From Tranquillimonas sp964472855 (lineage in GTDB: Bacteria > Pseudomonadota > Alphaproteobacteria > Rhodobacterales > Rhodobacteraceae): a stretch of DNA of 51,888 nucleotides. Position numbers and translations under genes: made by a program. The stretch spans positions 1 through 51,888 of the forward strand of contig CAYYMJ010000017.1 in assembly GCA_964472855.1 (NCBI GenBank), read 5' to 3'. Positions 16,918 to 24,112 of this stretch are shown in pieces. The notes under the pieces were generated by a model. That model saw nothing but the letters and a program-made list of their open reading frames with translations. It had not been told where the DNA came from and searched no databases. The stretch's first letter is position 1. Each line of letters starts with the position of its first letter.

Positions 16918-17715
16918 ATGCGCGCCGCAGTCCAGATTGGCATTTTCGGTGCAATTTTCGCTTTGGCGGCGTCGGTCGCCCATGGGCAGACGGAATCGCC
17001 GCCGCCGTTCCCGGAATTCACTTTCAAGCGGGTAAAGCCGCCCCAGCCCGGCGCCACGCGGCGCATCACCGTTCAAATCGCGCCCGATGCGCCGACCGAC
17101 GGCGCCAGGATCGTGGCCGTGCCCACCCCGGACATGGCCGACTGGTTCTGGAACGCGCTGCCCGCCACTGGGTCCGGCCCCCGGTTCGAGGCGGCAATGA
17201 CCGCCGTCGCCTCTGGCCCGGTCGCGGCGCCACGGCTGGACGATCTTTTCCTGATTGCCGAGGCTTTCGGCACCAGCCTGCTGCTTGCCACCATCGGAAC
17301 CAACGTGTCGCCGGCGCTGGCGTTGGCGGTGATCGCCGTCGAATCCGGCGGCGACCCTGACGCGCTCAGCCCGGCTGGGGCCAGCGGGCTGATGCAGCTG
17401 ATGCCCGACACCGCCACGCGCTTTGGGGTCGGCGACGCGGCTGACCCGGGCGAAAACATTTCCGGCGGCGTGCAGTTTCTCAACCTGCTGCTGGGCAAAT
17501 ACGACGGCGACCTGATCCTGGCGCTGGCCGCCTACAATGCCGGCGACGGCGCGGTGCGCGATGCCGGCGGGGTGCCTGACTTTCCGGAAACCCGCATGTA
17601 TGTGCCCAAGGTGATCGCGGCCTACGCAACGGCCCGGGGGTTATGCGTGACACCGCCGCAGCTTTTCACCGACGGTTGCGTCTTTATCGACAGGAACAAG
17701 GCAGACAATGGCTGA
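16918..17715 (+). CDS. Lytic murein transglycosylase (SLT domain)
   Basis: A 265-residue exported muramidase-like enzyme expected to cleave the MurNAc-GlcNAc bond with 1,6-anhydro product. The ATG at 16918 has GGCAGGGG before it and opens a signal peptide (VQIGIFGAIFALAASVAHG). The SLT domain starts near residue 125. The catalytic Glu142 lies in AVIAVESGGDP, followed by SPAGASGLMQLMPDTATRFGV, VQFLNLLLGKYDGDL and AAYNAGDGAV. About 90 residues of uncharacterised sequence precede the domain. The last 8 bases overlap the start of the HAD-UbiA gene, so the two are co-translated. It may act in wall remodelling for envelope glycolipid or pilus insertion, which is inference. Confidence 0.88.
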   Translation: MRAAVQIGIFGAIFALAASVAHGQTESPPPFPEFTFKRVKPPQPGATRRITVQIAPDAPTDGARIVAVPTPDMADWFWNALPATGSGPRFEAAMTAVASGPVAAPRLDDLFLIAEAFGTSLLLATIGTNVSPALALAVIAVESGGDPDALSPAGASGLMQLMPDTATRFGVGDAADPGENISGGVQFLNLLLGKYDGDLILALAAYNAGDGAVRDAGGVPDFPETRMYVPKVIAAYATARGLCVTPPQLFTDGCVFIDRNKADNG

Positions 17716-19141
17716 ACCGAAACCGCTGGCGCTGGATGTCGATGGCACATTCCTGCGCACCGATATCCTGTACGAGGCGCTGTGGGCCGGGCTGGGCCGT
17801 GCTCCGCTGAAGACGCTGGCCCTGCTGGCGGCCAATTTCCGGCACCCCGCCCGGCTGAAGGCGGGCTTGCACGACCTTGTCGACCTGCGGGTCGACCTGT
17901 TGCCGGTAAACGCCGAGGTCGCCACCATGGCCCGCGCGGCGGCGGACCGTGGCCAGCCGGTGATATTGGCCTCGGCCTCGGATCAGCGCATCGTCACGGC
18001 GCTGGCTGAAGTCCACGGGCTGGACAAGGGCAGCCTTGGCAGCGACGCAAGCCGCAATCTCAAGGCCGGGGCCAAGGCGCAGGCGCTGATCCGGGCCTAT
18101 GGCGAGGGTGGTTTCGATTATGCCGGCGACAGCCGCGCCGACCGCGCCGTGTGGGACAAGGCCGACCGCGCGGTCATTGTCGGGCCGCGTGGGGCCGAGG
18201 CGGCGCGCCTGCGGGATGCCGGCCACGAGGTGACCGAAATCGCCGGCGGCTGGTCGTTCCGCGACCTGCTGCGCGCCGTTCGCCCGCACCAGTGGGTCAA
18301 GAATGTGCTGCTGATCCTGCCGATGATCGCGGCGCACGATTTCACCCTGACAACGCTGCTGCCGATCATTCTGGGCATCGCCGCCTTTTCGGCGGCGGCC
18401 TCGTCGATCTATGTGGTCAACGACCTGCTCGACCTTGAAGCCGATCGGCTGCATCCCACCAAGAAGAACCGCCCCTTTGCCAGCGGCGCGGTGCCGATCC
18501 GGGTTGGCATGGCGGCCTGCCTGTTGCTGGGGGCGGGCGCCATCGGGCTTGCCAGCCTGCTGAACCCCGCTTTCATGACCATCGTCATTGGCTACATGGT
18601 CCTGTCGCTGGCCTATTCGCTGAAGCTCAAGCGTATGCGCTGGATCGACATCTTCACGCTGGCCGGGCTTTATACCGTACGCGTGGTGGCCGGTGCGGCG
18701 GCGGGCGAGGTGCAGGTGTCGATCTACATGCTGATCTTCATCTTCCCGGCCTTCCTGACGCTGGGCTGCGTCAAGCGCCTGACCGAGCTGGCCTTTGCCG
18801 ATGGTGACAATCCGCTGCCCGGGCGCGGATATGGCCGGCGCGACCGGGGTGATCTGGTGAACATGGCGGCGCTGGGCACTGTCGGGGCGCTGGTGATCTT
18901 CGTGCTCTATACCTTCAGCCCCCAGGCGGCGACGCTGTATCCGACCCAGTGGATTCTGTGGCTGGCGCTGCTGCCCATCGGCTTCTGGCTGATCCGCATG
19001 GTTCTGCTGGGCTATCACGGGCAGCAGGATTTCGACCCCATCGTCTTTGCCATGCGCGACCGCATGGGCATCGGCATCCTGCTGATCGCCCTGTCGCTGA
19101 TGTTCTGGGCGGCGGGCCTGTGGGCCGAATGGTTCGGCTAG
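17708..19141 (+). CDS. HAD phosphatase-UbiA prenyltransferase fusion (polyprenyl-phosphate phosphoribosyltransferase-like)
   Basis: A 477-residue two-domain protein. Residues 1-185 are a HAD-type phosphatase: nucleophile motif DVDGT with Asp10 and Asp12, ASASDQ as motif II, and YAGDSRADRAVW as motif IV. Residues about 195-477 are a UbiA-superfamily membrane enzyme with eight or nine hydrophobic helices. The first Asp motif NDLLDLEADRLHP starts near residue 238 and continues KKNRP; the second region is YSLKLKRMRWIDIF. The pattern NDxxDxxxDRxHPxKxxRP is that of Rv3806c-type enzymes, which put 5-phosphoribosyl on decaprenyl phosphate. The HAD domain could then remove the 5-phosphate, a step done by a separate phosphatase in mycobacteria. 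It faces DprE1- and DprE2-like genes, supporting this pathway. Product chain length and sugar fate are unknown. Confidence 0.82.
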   Translation: MAEPKPLALDVDGTFLRTDILYEALWAGLGRAPLKTLALLAANFRHPARLKAGLHDLVDLRVDLLPVNAEVATMARAAADRGQPVILASASDQRIVTALAEVHGLDKGSLGSDASRNLKAGAKAQALIRAYGEGGFDYAGDSRADRAVWDKADRAVIVGPRGAEAARLRDAGHEVTEIAGGWSFRDLLRAVRPHQWVKNVLLILPMIAAHDFTLTTLLPIILGIAAFSAAASSIYVVNDLLDLEADRLHPTKKNRPFASGAVPIRVGMAACLLLGAGAIGLASLLNPAFMTIVIGYMVLSLAYSLKLKRMRWIDIFTLAGLYTVRVVAGAAAGEVQVSIYMLIFIFPAFLTLGCVKRLTELAFADGDNPLPGRGYGRRDRGDLVNMAALGTVGALVIFVLYTFSPQAATLYPTQWILWLALLPIGFWLIRMVLLGYHGQQDFDPIVFAMRDRMGIGILLIALSLMFWAAGLWAEWFG

Positions 19142-19167
19142 GCGCGAAACGCCGGTGACCGGTGCGG

Positions 19168-19188
19168 CGATTTTTCGACGAAAAATCG
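19168..19188. terminator. Bidirectional terminator between converging genes
   Basis: A palindrome, CGATTTTTCG facing CGAAAAATCG, sits in the 55-base gap between the HAD-UbiA gene (plus) and the DprE2-like gene (minus). T-rich and A-rich arms suit termination in both directions. Confidence 0.6.
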
Positions 19189-19196
19189 GGCCGGGA

Positions 19197-19931
19197 TCAA
19201 AGCTTGAGCTTCTTGAAGACCGGCTCGGGGATGGCGCGGATGATCGTCATGATCCCCAGCCAGAACAGCGGAACATAAACGACATTGCGCCGCTTGTCGG
19301 CGGCACGCAGGATGGTGCGGGCCACGTCGTCGGGGTCGGCGACCATGGTCATCCTGTCGAACAGGCCCCAGGTCATCGCGGTGTCGACAAAGCCGGGTTT
19401 GACCGTCACCACATGGCCGCCAGCCGGCAGAAGCCGCCCGCGCAGGCCCGACAGGAAGGCGTGAAAGCCGGCCTTGGCGCTGCCATAGACATAGTTGCTG
19501 GCCCGCCCCCGGTCACCGGCGACCGAGCCCACGCCGACGATCACGCCGTCGCCTTCGGCCTCGACCCGTGGGGCCAGCGTCTGCAGAAACCGGGCCGGGC
19601 CGGTGAAGCTGTCGGCGATGGTGCCGTCCAGCAGGGCCGGGTTGGCGTTGATATCGGCCTGCTCGGGCATCGAGCCCAAGAAAACCGCCGCGTTCAGAAC
19701 TCCGGGGCCTGCGGCCTCGATCACGTCGGCGAATGTCTTGGGCTTGCGGGCGTCGAACCTGACAACGGTGGCCCCCGTGGCGCCACGGGCGCGGGCATCG
19801 GCAGCGGTGATATCCATGTCATCGGTGTCGCGCCCGGCCAGCACCAGCCGGCCGCCCTGTTCGGCAATCAGCCGGGTGAAGGCGCGCGCCATGGACGAGG
19901 TGGCGCCAAGGATGATCCAGGTATCGCTCAT
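19197..19931 (-). CDS. Short-chain dehydrogenase, DprE2-like
   Basis: A 244-residue SDR. The coenzyme motif is unusual but recognisable: IILGATSSMARAFTRLIAEQG in place of GxxxGxG. A later strand reads RLVLAGRDTDDMD. The active-site region has VGSVAGDRGRASNYVYGSAKAGFHAF (Ser, YxxxK) and then VKPGFVDTAM. The C-terminus has a hydrophobic stretch (FWLGIMTIIRAIP), suggesting membrane association. This matches DprE2 (Rv3791-type), which reduces the 2-keto intermediate of decaprenyl-phospho-ribose to the arabinose form. The ATG overlaps the DprE1-like stop codon by 4 bases, as expected for a two-step epimerase pair. Confidence 0.82.
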   Translation of the reverse strand: MSDTWIILGATSSMARAFTRLIAEQGGRLVLAGRDTDDMDITAADARARGATGATVVRFDARKPKTFADVIEAAGPGVLNAAVFLGSMPEQADINANPALLDGTIADSFTGPARFLQTLAPRVEAEGDGVIVGVGSVAGDRGRASNYVYGSAKAGFHAFLSGLRGRLLPAGGHVVTVKPGFVDTAMTWGLFDRMTMVADPDDVARTILRAADKRRNVVYVPLFWLGIMTIIRAIPEPVFKKLKL

Positions 19932-21229
19932 GGGCGCAACTCCAGCCGGCGGACCATGTCGGTCAGGTACAGCCGCTTGGGGTCGGCCGCGGCGACCTCG
20001 GCCGCCCAGTCGTCATATTCGGGATACATGGCGCGGATGGTCCGCCCCTCGGCCAGCGCGTCCTTGGCCAGATACAGCCGCCCCCCGGCCTCGGCGGTCA
20101 TGTCTTCGAGGCCGGCAATCAGCGCCCGCGCCTCGGCCCGGTTGGGAAAGTCTATGGCCAGCGTATAGCCCTCGGTCGGGAAGGACATCATGCCCGCGCG
20201 CCCCGCGCCCATGCGTTTCAGCACCGCCAGCGGCGACGCCAGCCCCGAGCTTGCGACCCGCGCCAGAATTTCGCGCAAGGCACCAGCCTCGGTCACCGGC
20301 ACCACGCATTGGAACTGGTGAAAGCCGCGCTTGCCGTAAAGGCGGTTCCAGTCGTGGATGCGGTCCAGCGGGAAGAAGAAGTCGTTGATCGGCTTGACCG
20401 AGGTGCGCCCGGCTTCGGGCACCCGGCGATAGTAGAGCCTGTTGAAGGTGCGCACGACCGGCGGCGACAACGCCATGTGCGGCGCGTCGATGGGCACCGA
20501 CTTGGCCCGTTTCGGTGCGGGGATCAGGCCGGGGCCGGTTTCAGCCTCTTCCAGAATGCCGCGGCCCAGGTTGCTGCCGGTGGCGGTCGCGTCGATCCAG
20601 CCCACGGTATAGGTGGCTGTCGACTGATCCAGCCGGTGCAGGAAATCGTCCCAGTCGGGCACGCGCCGTTCGGTTACCAGCATCACGTCGCCGCTGCGGG
20701 CCAGAAGCTGGATGGTCGCATCAATGATCACCCCGGTCTGGCCCAGCCCGCCCATGGTGGCGCGAAACAGCGGCTGATCGGGGGTCAGCACGCGGCGGCC
20801 CTTGGGGGTCAGCAGGGTCAGCGCGGTGACATGCTGCCCGAACGACCCGGCCCCGTGATGGTTCTTGCCATGCACATCCATGGCGATGGCGCCGCCCACG
20901 GTGGCAAAGCCGGTGCCCGGCATCACCGGCGGCAGCCAGCCGCGCGGCGCGAACAGGCGCGCAAGCTCGCCCAGCTGCATGCCGCCCTCGACCGTCAGAA
21001 CGCCGGTGGCGGGCTCGAACGCCAGGATGCGGTTCAGCCGGGTCATGGCTATGGCGCGGCCGCCGCTGTTCAGGCTGGCATCGCCATACGAGCGGTTGTT
21101 GCCGATGGCCGGCCCCGGCTCTTTGGCGAGGATGGCCGCAAGGTCGGATTGCCGCTCGGGGCGGGCGACGTCGCCTGTGGCGCGCAATGCCCGGCCCCAG
21201 CCGGCGTATTCAGTGTTGTTCCAGCGCAT
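19928..21229 (-). CDS. FAD-binding oxidoreductase, DprE1-like
   Basis: A 433-residue flavoenzyme of the vanillyl-alcohol-oxidase/PCMH fold. The ATG at 21229 follows AGGTGG. FAD-domain motifs: GNNRSYGDASLN, LTVEGGMQLGELARLF, MPGTGFATVGGAIAMDVHGKNHH. The substrate domain contains KPINDFFFPLDRIHDWNRLYG, VLKRMG and GRLYLAKDAL, which includes the Lys conserved in DprE1, and the protein ends with MVRRLELRP. DprE1 oxidises polyprenyl-phospho-ribose at C2. The position of mycobacterial Cys387 (in GWxxCxDFP) corresponds by eye to Ala here (GYTLAIDFP). The start overlaps the upstream membrane-protein gene by 20 bases and the stop overlaps the DprE2-like gene by 4, so the three genes form one translation-coupled operon. 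Confidence 0.85.
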   Translation of the reverse strand: MRWNNTEYAGWGRALRATGDVARPERQSDLAAILAKEPGPAIGNNRSYGDASLNSGGRAIAMTRLNRILAFEPATGVLTVEGGMQLGELARLFAPRGWLPPVMPGTGFATVGGAIAMDVHGKNHHGAGSFGQHVTALTLLTPKGRRVLTPDQPLFRATMGGLGQTGVIIDATIQLLARSGDVMLVTERRVPDWDDFLHRLDQSTATYTVGWIDATATGSNLGRGILEEAETGPGLIPAPKRAKSVPIDAPHMALSPPVVRTFNRLYYRRVPEAGRTSVKPINDFFFPLDRIHDWNRLYGKRGFHQFQCVVPVTEAGALREILARVASSGLASPLAVLKRMGAGRAGMMSFPTEGYTLAIDFPNRAEARALIAGLEDMTAEAGGRLYLAKDALAEGRTIRAMYPEYDDWAAEVAAADPKRLYLTDMVRRLELRP

Positions 21230-22220
21230 TGCCCACCTGCCCAGAGCTTCGTTCCGATGTCGGGAAGAACAGCAACCCGATGCCGATGGCGAACCACAAG
21301 GTGGTGACACGAATGACCGCCGTTGCGGCAATGGCCACCTCGATGGGCACGCCGTCAAATGTCAGAAGCGCGATCATCGCCGCCTCGGCCCCGCCCAGCC
21401 CGCCCGGGGCGCCGGTCAGGCCGCCAGCAAGGGTCGCGAAGGTAAATATGGTCATGGCGCGCGGCAGGGTCGTGCCGGCGTCCATCCAGCCCAGCAGCAG
21501 GTAAAACGCATAGCCTTCGGCCGCCCAGCCGATCACGCCCAAAGCCGTCGCCAGCAGCAGAAGCCGGGGCGAGCGGAAGCTGCCCAGCGACCGCGAGGCC
21601 CGGCGCACGCGCACGAACAGGCGTGCCGCCCGCCCGGTCAGCCGGTAACCCAGCCCCGCCAGCGCCGCCAGCAGCGCCGGGCGGGTCGCAACCCATGCGG
21701 CCAGCACCGCCAGGGCGGCCACGGGCAGGGCGCCGCGCATCCCGAGCGTGCTGAACCCCAGCGACAAGCCCAGGATCACCCCCATCGCCGCCAGGTCCGA
21801 CGACCGGTCGACCAGTGCCAGCGGCGCCGTGCGCTCGAACGCCCAGCCGGTTTCGCGGTTGATCCAGCGCATGCGCACCAGTTCGCCCACCCGGCCCGGC
21901 GTGACCGCCATGGCAAAGCCGCCAAGGTAATAGCGCAGGTTCTGCGCGGTCTGCGTCGGCACGCCAAGCTGGCGGCTGAACAGGTGCCAGCGCGCGGCGC
22001 GCAGCCCGTAATTGCCAAGGCTCAGCAAAAGCAGGGTCGAGATCTCGGCCGCGCTCAGGCGGCCTAGCTGTCCGGCGGTCTCGCGCCAGCCGGTGGCGGC
22101 GGCAAGGCCAACCAGCCCGGCCAGCATCAGCGCGAACAGGCCCGCCAGCAGGGCCATGTCACGATGGCGACGCAGGCGTCGCAGCGTTGCATTCAGGGCG
22201 GGGAAAGCGGGCTTGGTCAT
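21210..22220 (-). CDS. Lysylphosphatidylglycerol-synthase-type transmembrane protein (YbhN/AglD family)
   Basis: A 336-residue integral-membrane protein with about eight hydrophobic helices. Family signatures are GNYGLRAARWHLFSRQLGV, YYLGGFAMAVTPGRVGELVR and GGLTGAPGGLGGAEAAMIALL, typical of the UPF0104/LPG_synthase_TM group. The ATG at 22220 is preceded by GGGGC at short distance. Members are implicated in lipid or glycolipid handling; some are candidate flippases or glycosyltransferase partners. Here it starts the operon with DprE1- and DprE2-like genes, so a role in moving or using a polyprenyl-phospho-pentose across the inner membrane is a reasonable inference but unproved. Confidence 0.78.
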   Translation of the reverse strand: MTKPAFPALNATLRRLRRHRDMALLAGLFALMLAGLVGLAAATGWRETAGQLGRLSAAEISTLLLLSLGNYGLRAARWHLFSRQLGVPTQTAQNLRYYLGGFAMAVTPGRVGELVRMRWINRETGWAFERTAPLALVDRSSDLAAMGVILGLSLGFSTLGMRGALPVAALAVLAAWVATRPALLAALAGLGYRLTGRAARLFVRVRRASRSLGSFRSPRLLLLATALGVIGWAAEGYAFYLLLGWMDAGTTLPRAMTIFTFATLAGGLTGAPGGLGGAEAAMIALLTFDGVPIEVAIAATAVIRVTTLWFAIGIGLLFFPTSERSSGQVGNALEQH

Positions 22221-22314
22221 TTGCCCCGATCTAGAGACAGAATGGGGCAGCAAGATGACCTTGTTTCGACATTGGCGACAAAGATCCAGTCCTTGGTGCG
22301 CCCCGGTGTCTTGC

Positions 22315-22344
22315 GCGGGGCCGGCGTTGCACCGCCGGCCCCGC
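22315..22344 (-). terminator. Strong hairpin after the CoA-transferase operon
   Basis: A perfect 12-bp GC stem (22315-22326 with 22333-22344) and six-base loop lie 17 bases after the scoB stop. There is no clear T run after it. It probably ends or stabilises the scoA-YCII-scoB transcript. Confidence 0.55.
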
Positions 22345-22361
22345 AAAGTGCCATGCGCCGC

Positions 22362-22988
22362 TCAGACGATGGTGGCCTCGGTTGCAGCGATGACATCCTC
22401 GCGGCTGACACCGGGGGCGCATTCCTGAACGTGCAGGCCCTTGTGGGTCACGTCCAGCACCGCAAGGTTGGTGATGATGCGGTCGACCACGCCCTTGCCG
22501 GTCAGCGGCAGGGTGCATTGCTTGAGAATTTTCGACACGCCATGCTTGTTGGTGTGGTCCATGACCACGACCACCCGGCCCACGCCGGCGACAAGGTCCA
22601 TCGCGCCGCCCATGCCCTTGACCAGCTTGCCGGGGATCATCCAGTTGGCCAGATCGCCGTTTTCGGCCACCTCCATCGCCCCAAGGATGGCCATGGCGAT
22701 CTTGCCGCCCCGGATCATGCCAAACGACGTTGCGCTGTCGAAATAGGCCGTGCGCGCCAGTTCGGTGATGGTCTGCTTGCCGGCGTTGATCAGGTCGGGG
22801 TCTTCTTCGCCCTCGTAAGGGAAGGGGCCCATCCCCAGCATGCCGTTTTCCGACTGCAGCGTCACGTCGACACCTTCGGGGATATAGTTGGCCACCAGCG
22901 TCGGGATCCCGATGCCAAGGTTCACATACATCCCGTCTTCAAGTTCTTGCGCCGCCTTGGCGGCCATTTGATTTCTGTCCCAGGGCAT
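22362..22988 (-). CDS. scoB: 3-oxoacid CoA-transferase, subunit B
   Basis: A 208-residue beta subunit of a family I CoA-transferase, which moves CoA from succinyl-CoA to acetoacetate or a similar oxoacid. The catalytic glutamate is in QSENGMLG (about residue 47). Other family marks are the N-terminal AKAAQELEDGMYVNLGIGIPTL, FDSATSFGMIRGG, GDLANWMIPGK and GGAMDLVAG. Length is usual. It starts 3 bases after the YCII-domain gene and is the third gene of the operon. Ketone-body or polyhydroxybutyrate use is the likely role. Confidence 0.92.
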   Translation of the reverse strand: MPWDRNQMAAKAAQELEDGMYVNLGIGIPTLVANYIPEGVDVTLQSENGMLGMGPFPYEGEEDPDLINAGKQTITELARTAYFDSATSFGMIRGGKIAMAILGAMEVAENGDLANWMIPGKLVKGMGGAMDLVAGVGRVVVVMDHTNKHGVSKILKQCTLPLTGKGVVDRIITNLAVLDVTHKGLHVQECAPGVSREDVIAATEATIV

Positions 22989-22991
22989 GGA

Positions 22992-23306
22992 TTACATCCC
23001 GAATACTGAGGCGACTTCGACGGACCCGCCGTCGGCGACAATGGGGCAGCCCTTGGCGATCTTGGTGGCCGCCTCGATGCTGTCGGCGGTGACAAAACCA
23101 TAGCCGGTGGCCGGGTTGGCGCCGCCGTCGGCGGTGACGCCCGCGGCCGAAACCGTGCGATTGTCACCAATGGGCGCGCCGGCCTCGACAAAACTGGCGC
23201 CATGGCTTTCGATCCACGTCATCCAGGCTGCCATGACTTTCTGCTGCTCGTCTTCGGACGCAGGCGTCGACCCGCCGTGATAGACGAACATGAACCTCGA
23301 CATCAT
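22992..23306 (-). CDS. YCII-domain protein encoded between CoA-transferase subunits
   Basis: A small protein of about 104 residues starting MSRFMFVYHGG, with a DGPF/YCII-type ferredoxin-like fold: the strand FMFVYHGG, then KVMAAWMTWIESHGASFVEAGAPIGDNRTVS, GYGFVTADSIEAATKIAKGCPIV and a closing strand. YCII proteins are mostly of unknown function; some act in degradation of aromatic compounds. The start codon is either ATG 23306 (4-base overlap with scoA) or ATG 23303 (1-base overlap). It is tightly nested between scoA and scoB, so it is co-expressed with the transferase. Confidence 0.78.
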   Translation of the reverse strand: MMSRFMFVYHGGSTPASEDEQQKVMAAWMTWIESHGASFVEAGAPIGDNRTVSAAGVTADGGANPATGYGFVTADSIEAATKIAKGCPIVADGGSVEVASVFGM

Positions 23307-24007
23307 GCACTCTCTTTCTGGCGCAGGGTGCGCTGTTCGATCCGCTTTTCATGTGCGCCCTCGATCAGGCGGTGCACATAGATGCCCGGCAGATGAATCG
23401 CGTCCGCATCCAGCGTGCCGCGGGGCACGATTTCTTCCACCTCGGCCACGCAAACCTTGCCACACATGGCCGCCGGCGGGTTGAAGTTTCGCGCGGTCTT
23501 GCGGAACATCAGGTTGCCGGTGTCGTCGGCCTTCCACGCCTTGACGATGGACAGGTCGGCCACGATCCCGCGTTCGAGAATATAGGTCTCGCCGTCGAAA
23601 TCCTTGTGCTCCTTGCCCTCGGCAATGACGGTGCCGACGCCGGTCTTGGTGTAAAAGCCCGGAATGCCGCAGCCGCCGGCGCGCAAACGCTCGGCCAGCG
23701 TGCCCTGCGGGTTGAATTCAAGCTCAAGCTCGCCTGACAGATACTGGCGCATGAATTCGGCATTCTCGCCGACATAGCTGCTGATCATCTTCTTGACCTG
23801 CCGCGTCTGCAGCAGGATGCCGATGCCGAAATCGTCGACCCCGGCGTTGTTCGAGGCAAAGGTCAGGTCGCGCACACCGCTGGTGCGGATCGCGTCCAGC
23901 AGAAGCTCGGGGATGCCGCACAGGCCAAAGCCGCCCGCGGCGATGAACATCCCGTCATGCAGCAGACCGTCCAGCGCCTCGGCCGCCGATCCGTAGATTT
24001 TTTTCAT
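23303..24007 (-). CDS. scoA: 3-oxoacid CoA-transferase, subunit A
   Basis: A 234-residue alpha subunit. The family glycine-rich segment is visible as GGFGLCGIPELLLDAI near residue 25, followed by SNNAGVDDFGIGILL, SYVGENAEFMRQYLSGELELE and PQGTLAERLRAGGCGIPGFYT. YTKTGVGT is typical of SCOT alpha subunits. The protein is normal length and pairs with scoB; only the YCII gene separates them. The start ATG at 24007 opens MKKIYGSA, as in many ScoA proteins. Confidence 0.92.
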   Translation of the reverse strand: MKKIYGSAAEALDGLLHDGMFIAAGGFGLCGIPELLLDAIRTSGVRDLTFASNNAGVDDFGIGILLQTRQVKKMISSYVGENAEFMRQYLSGELELEFNPQGTLAERLRAGGCGIPGFYTKTGVGTVIAEGKEHKDFDGETYILERGIVADLSIVKAWKADDTGNLMFRKTARNFNPPAAMCGKVCVAEVEEIVPRGTLDADAIHLPGIYVHRLIEGAHEKRIEQRTLRQKESA

Positions 24008-24112
24008 GATGCAAGGTTCCCTTCTGCTGACAGGGTTTTCATAGGCGCGGGGCCGCCTGTGTCAACGCAAGACACCACGCACCGGCCGGCAACGGGCCCG
24101 CCGCGGGCCGTG

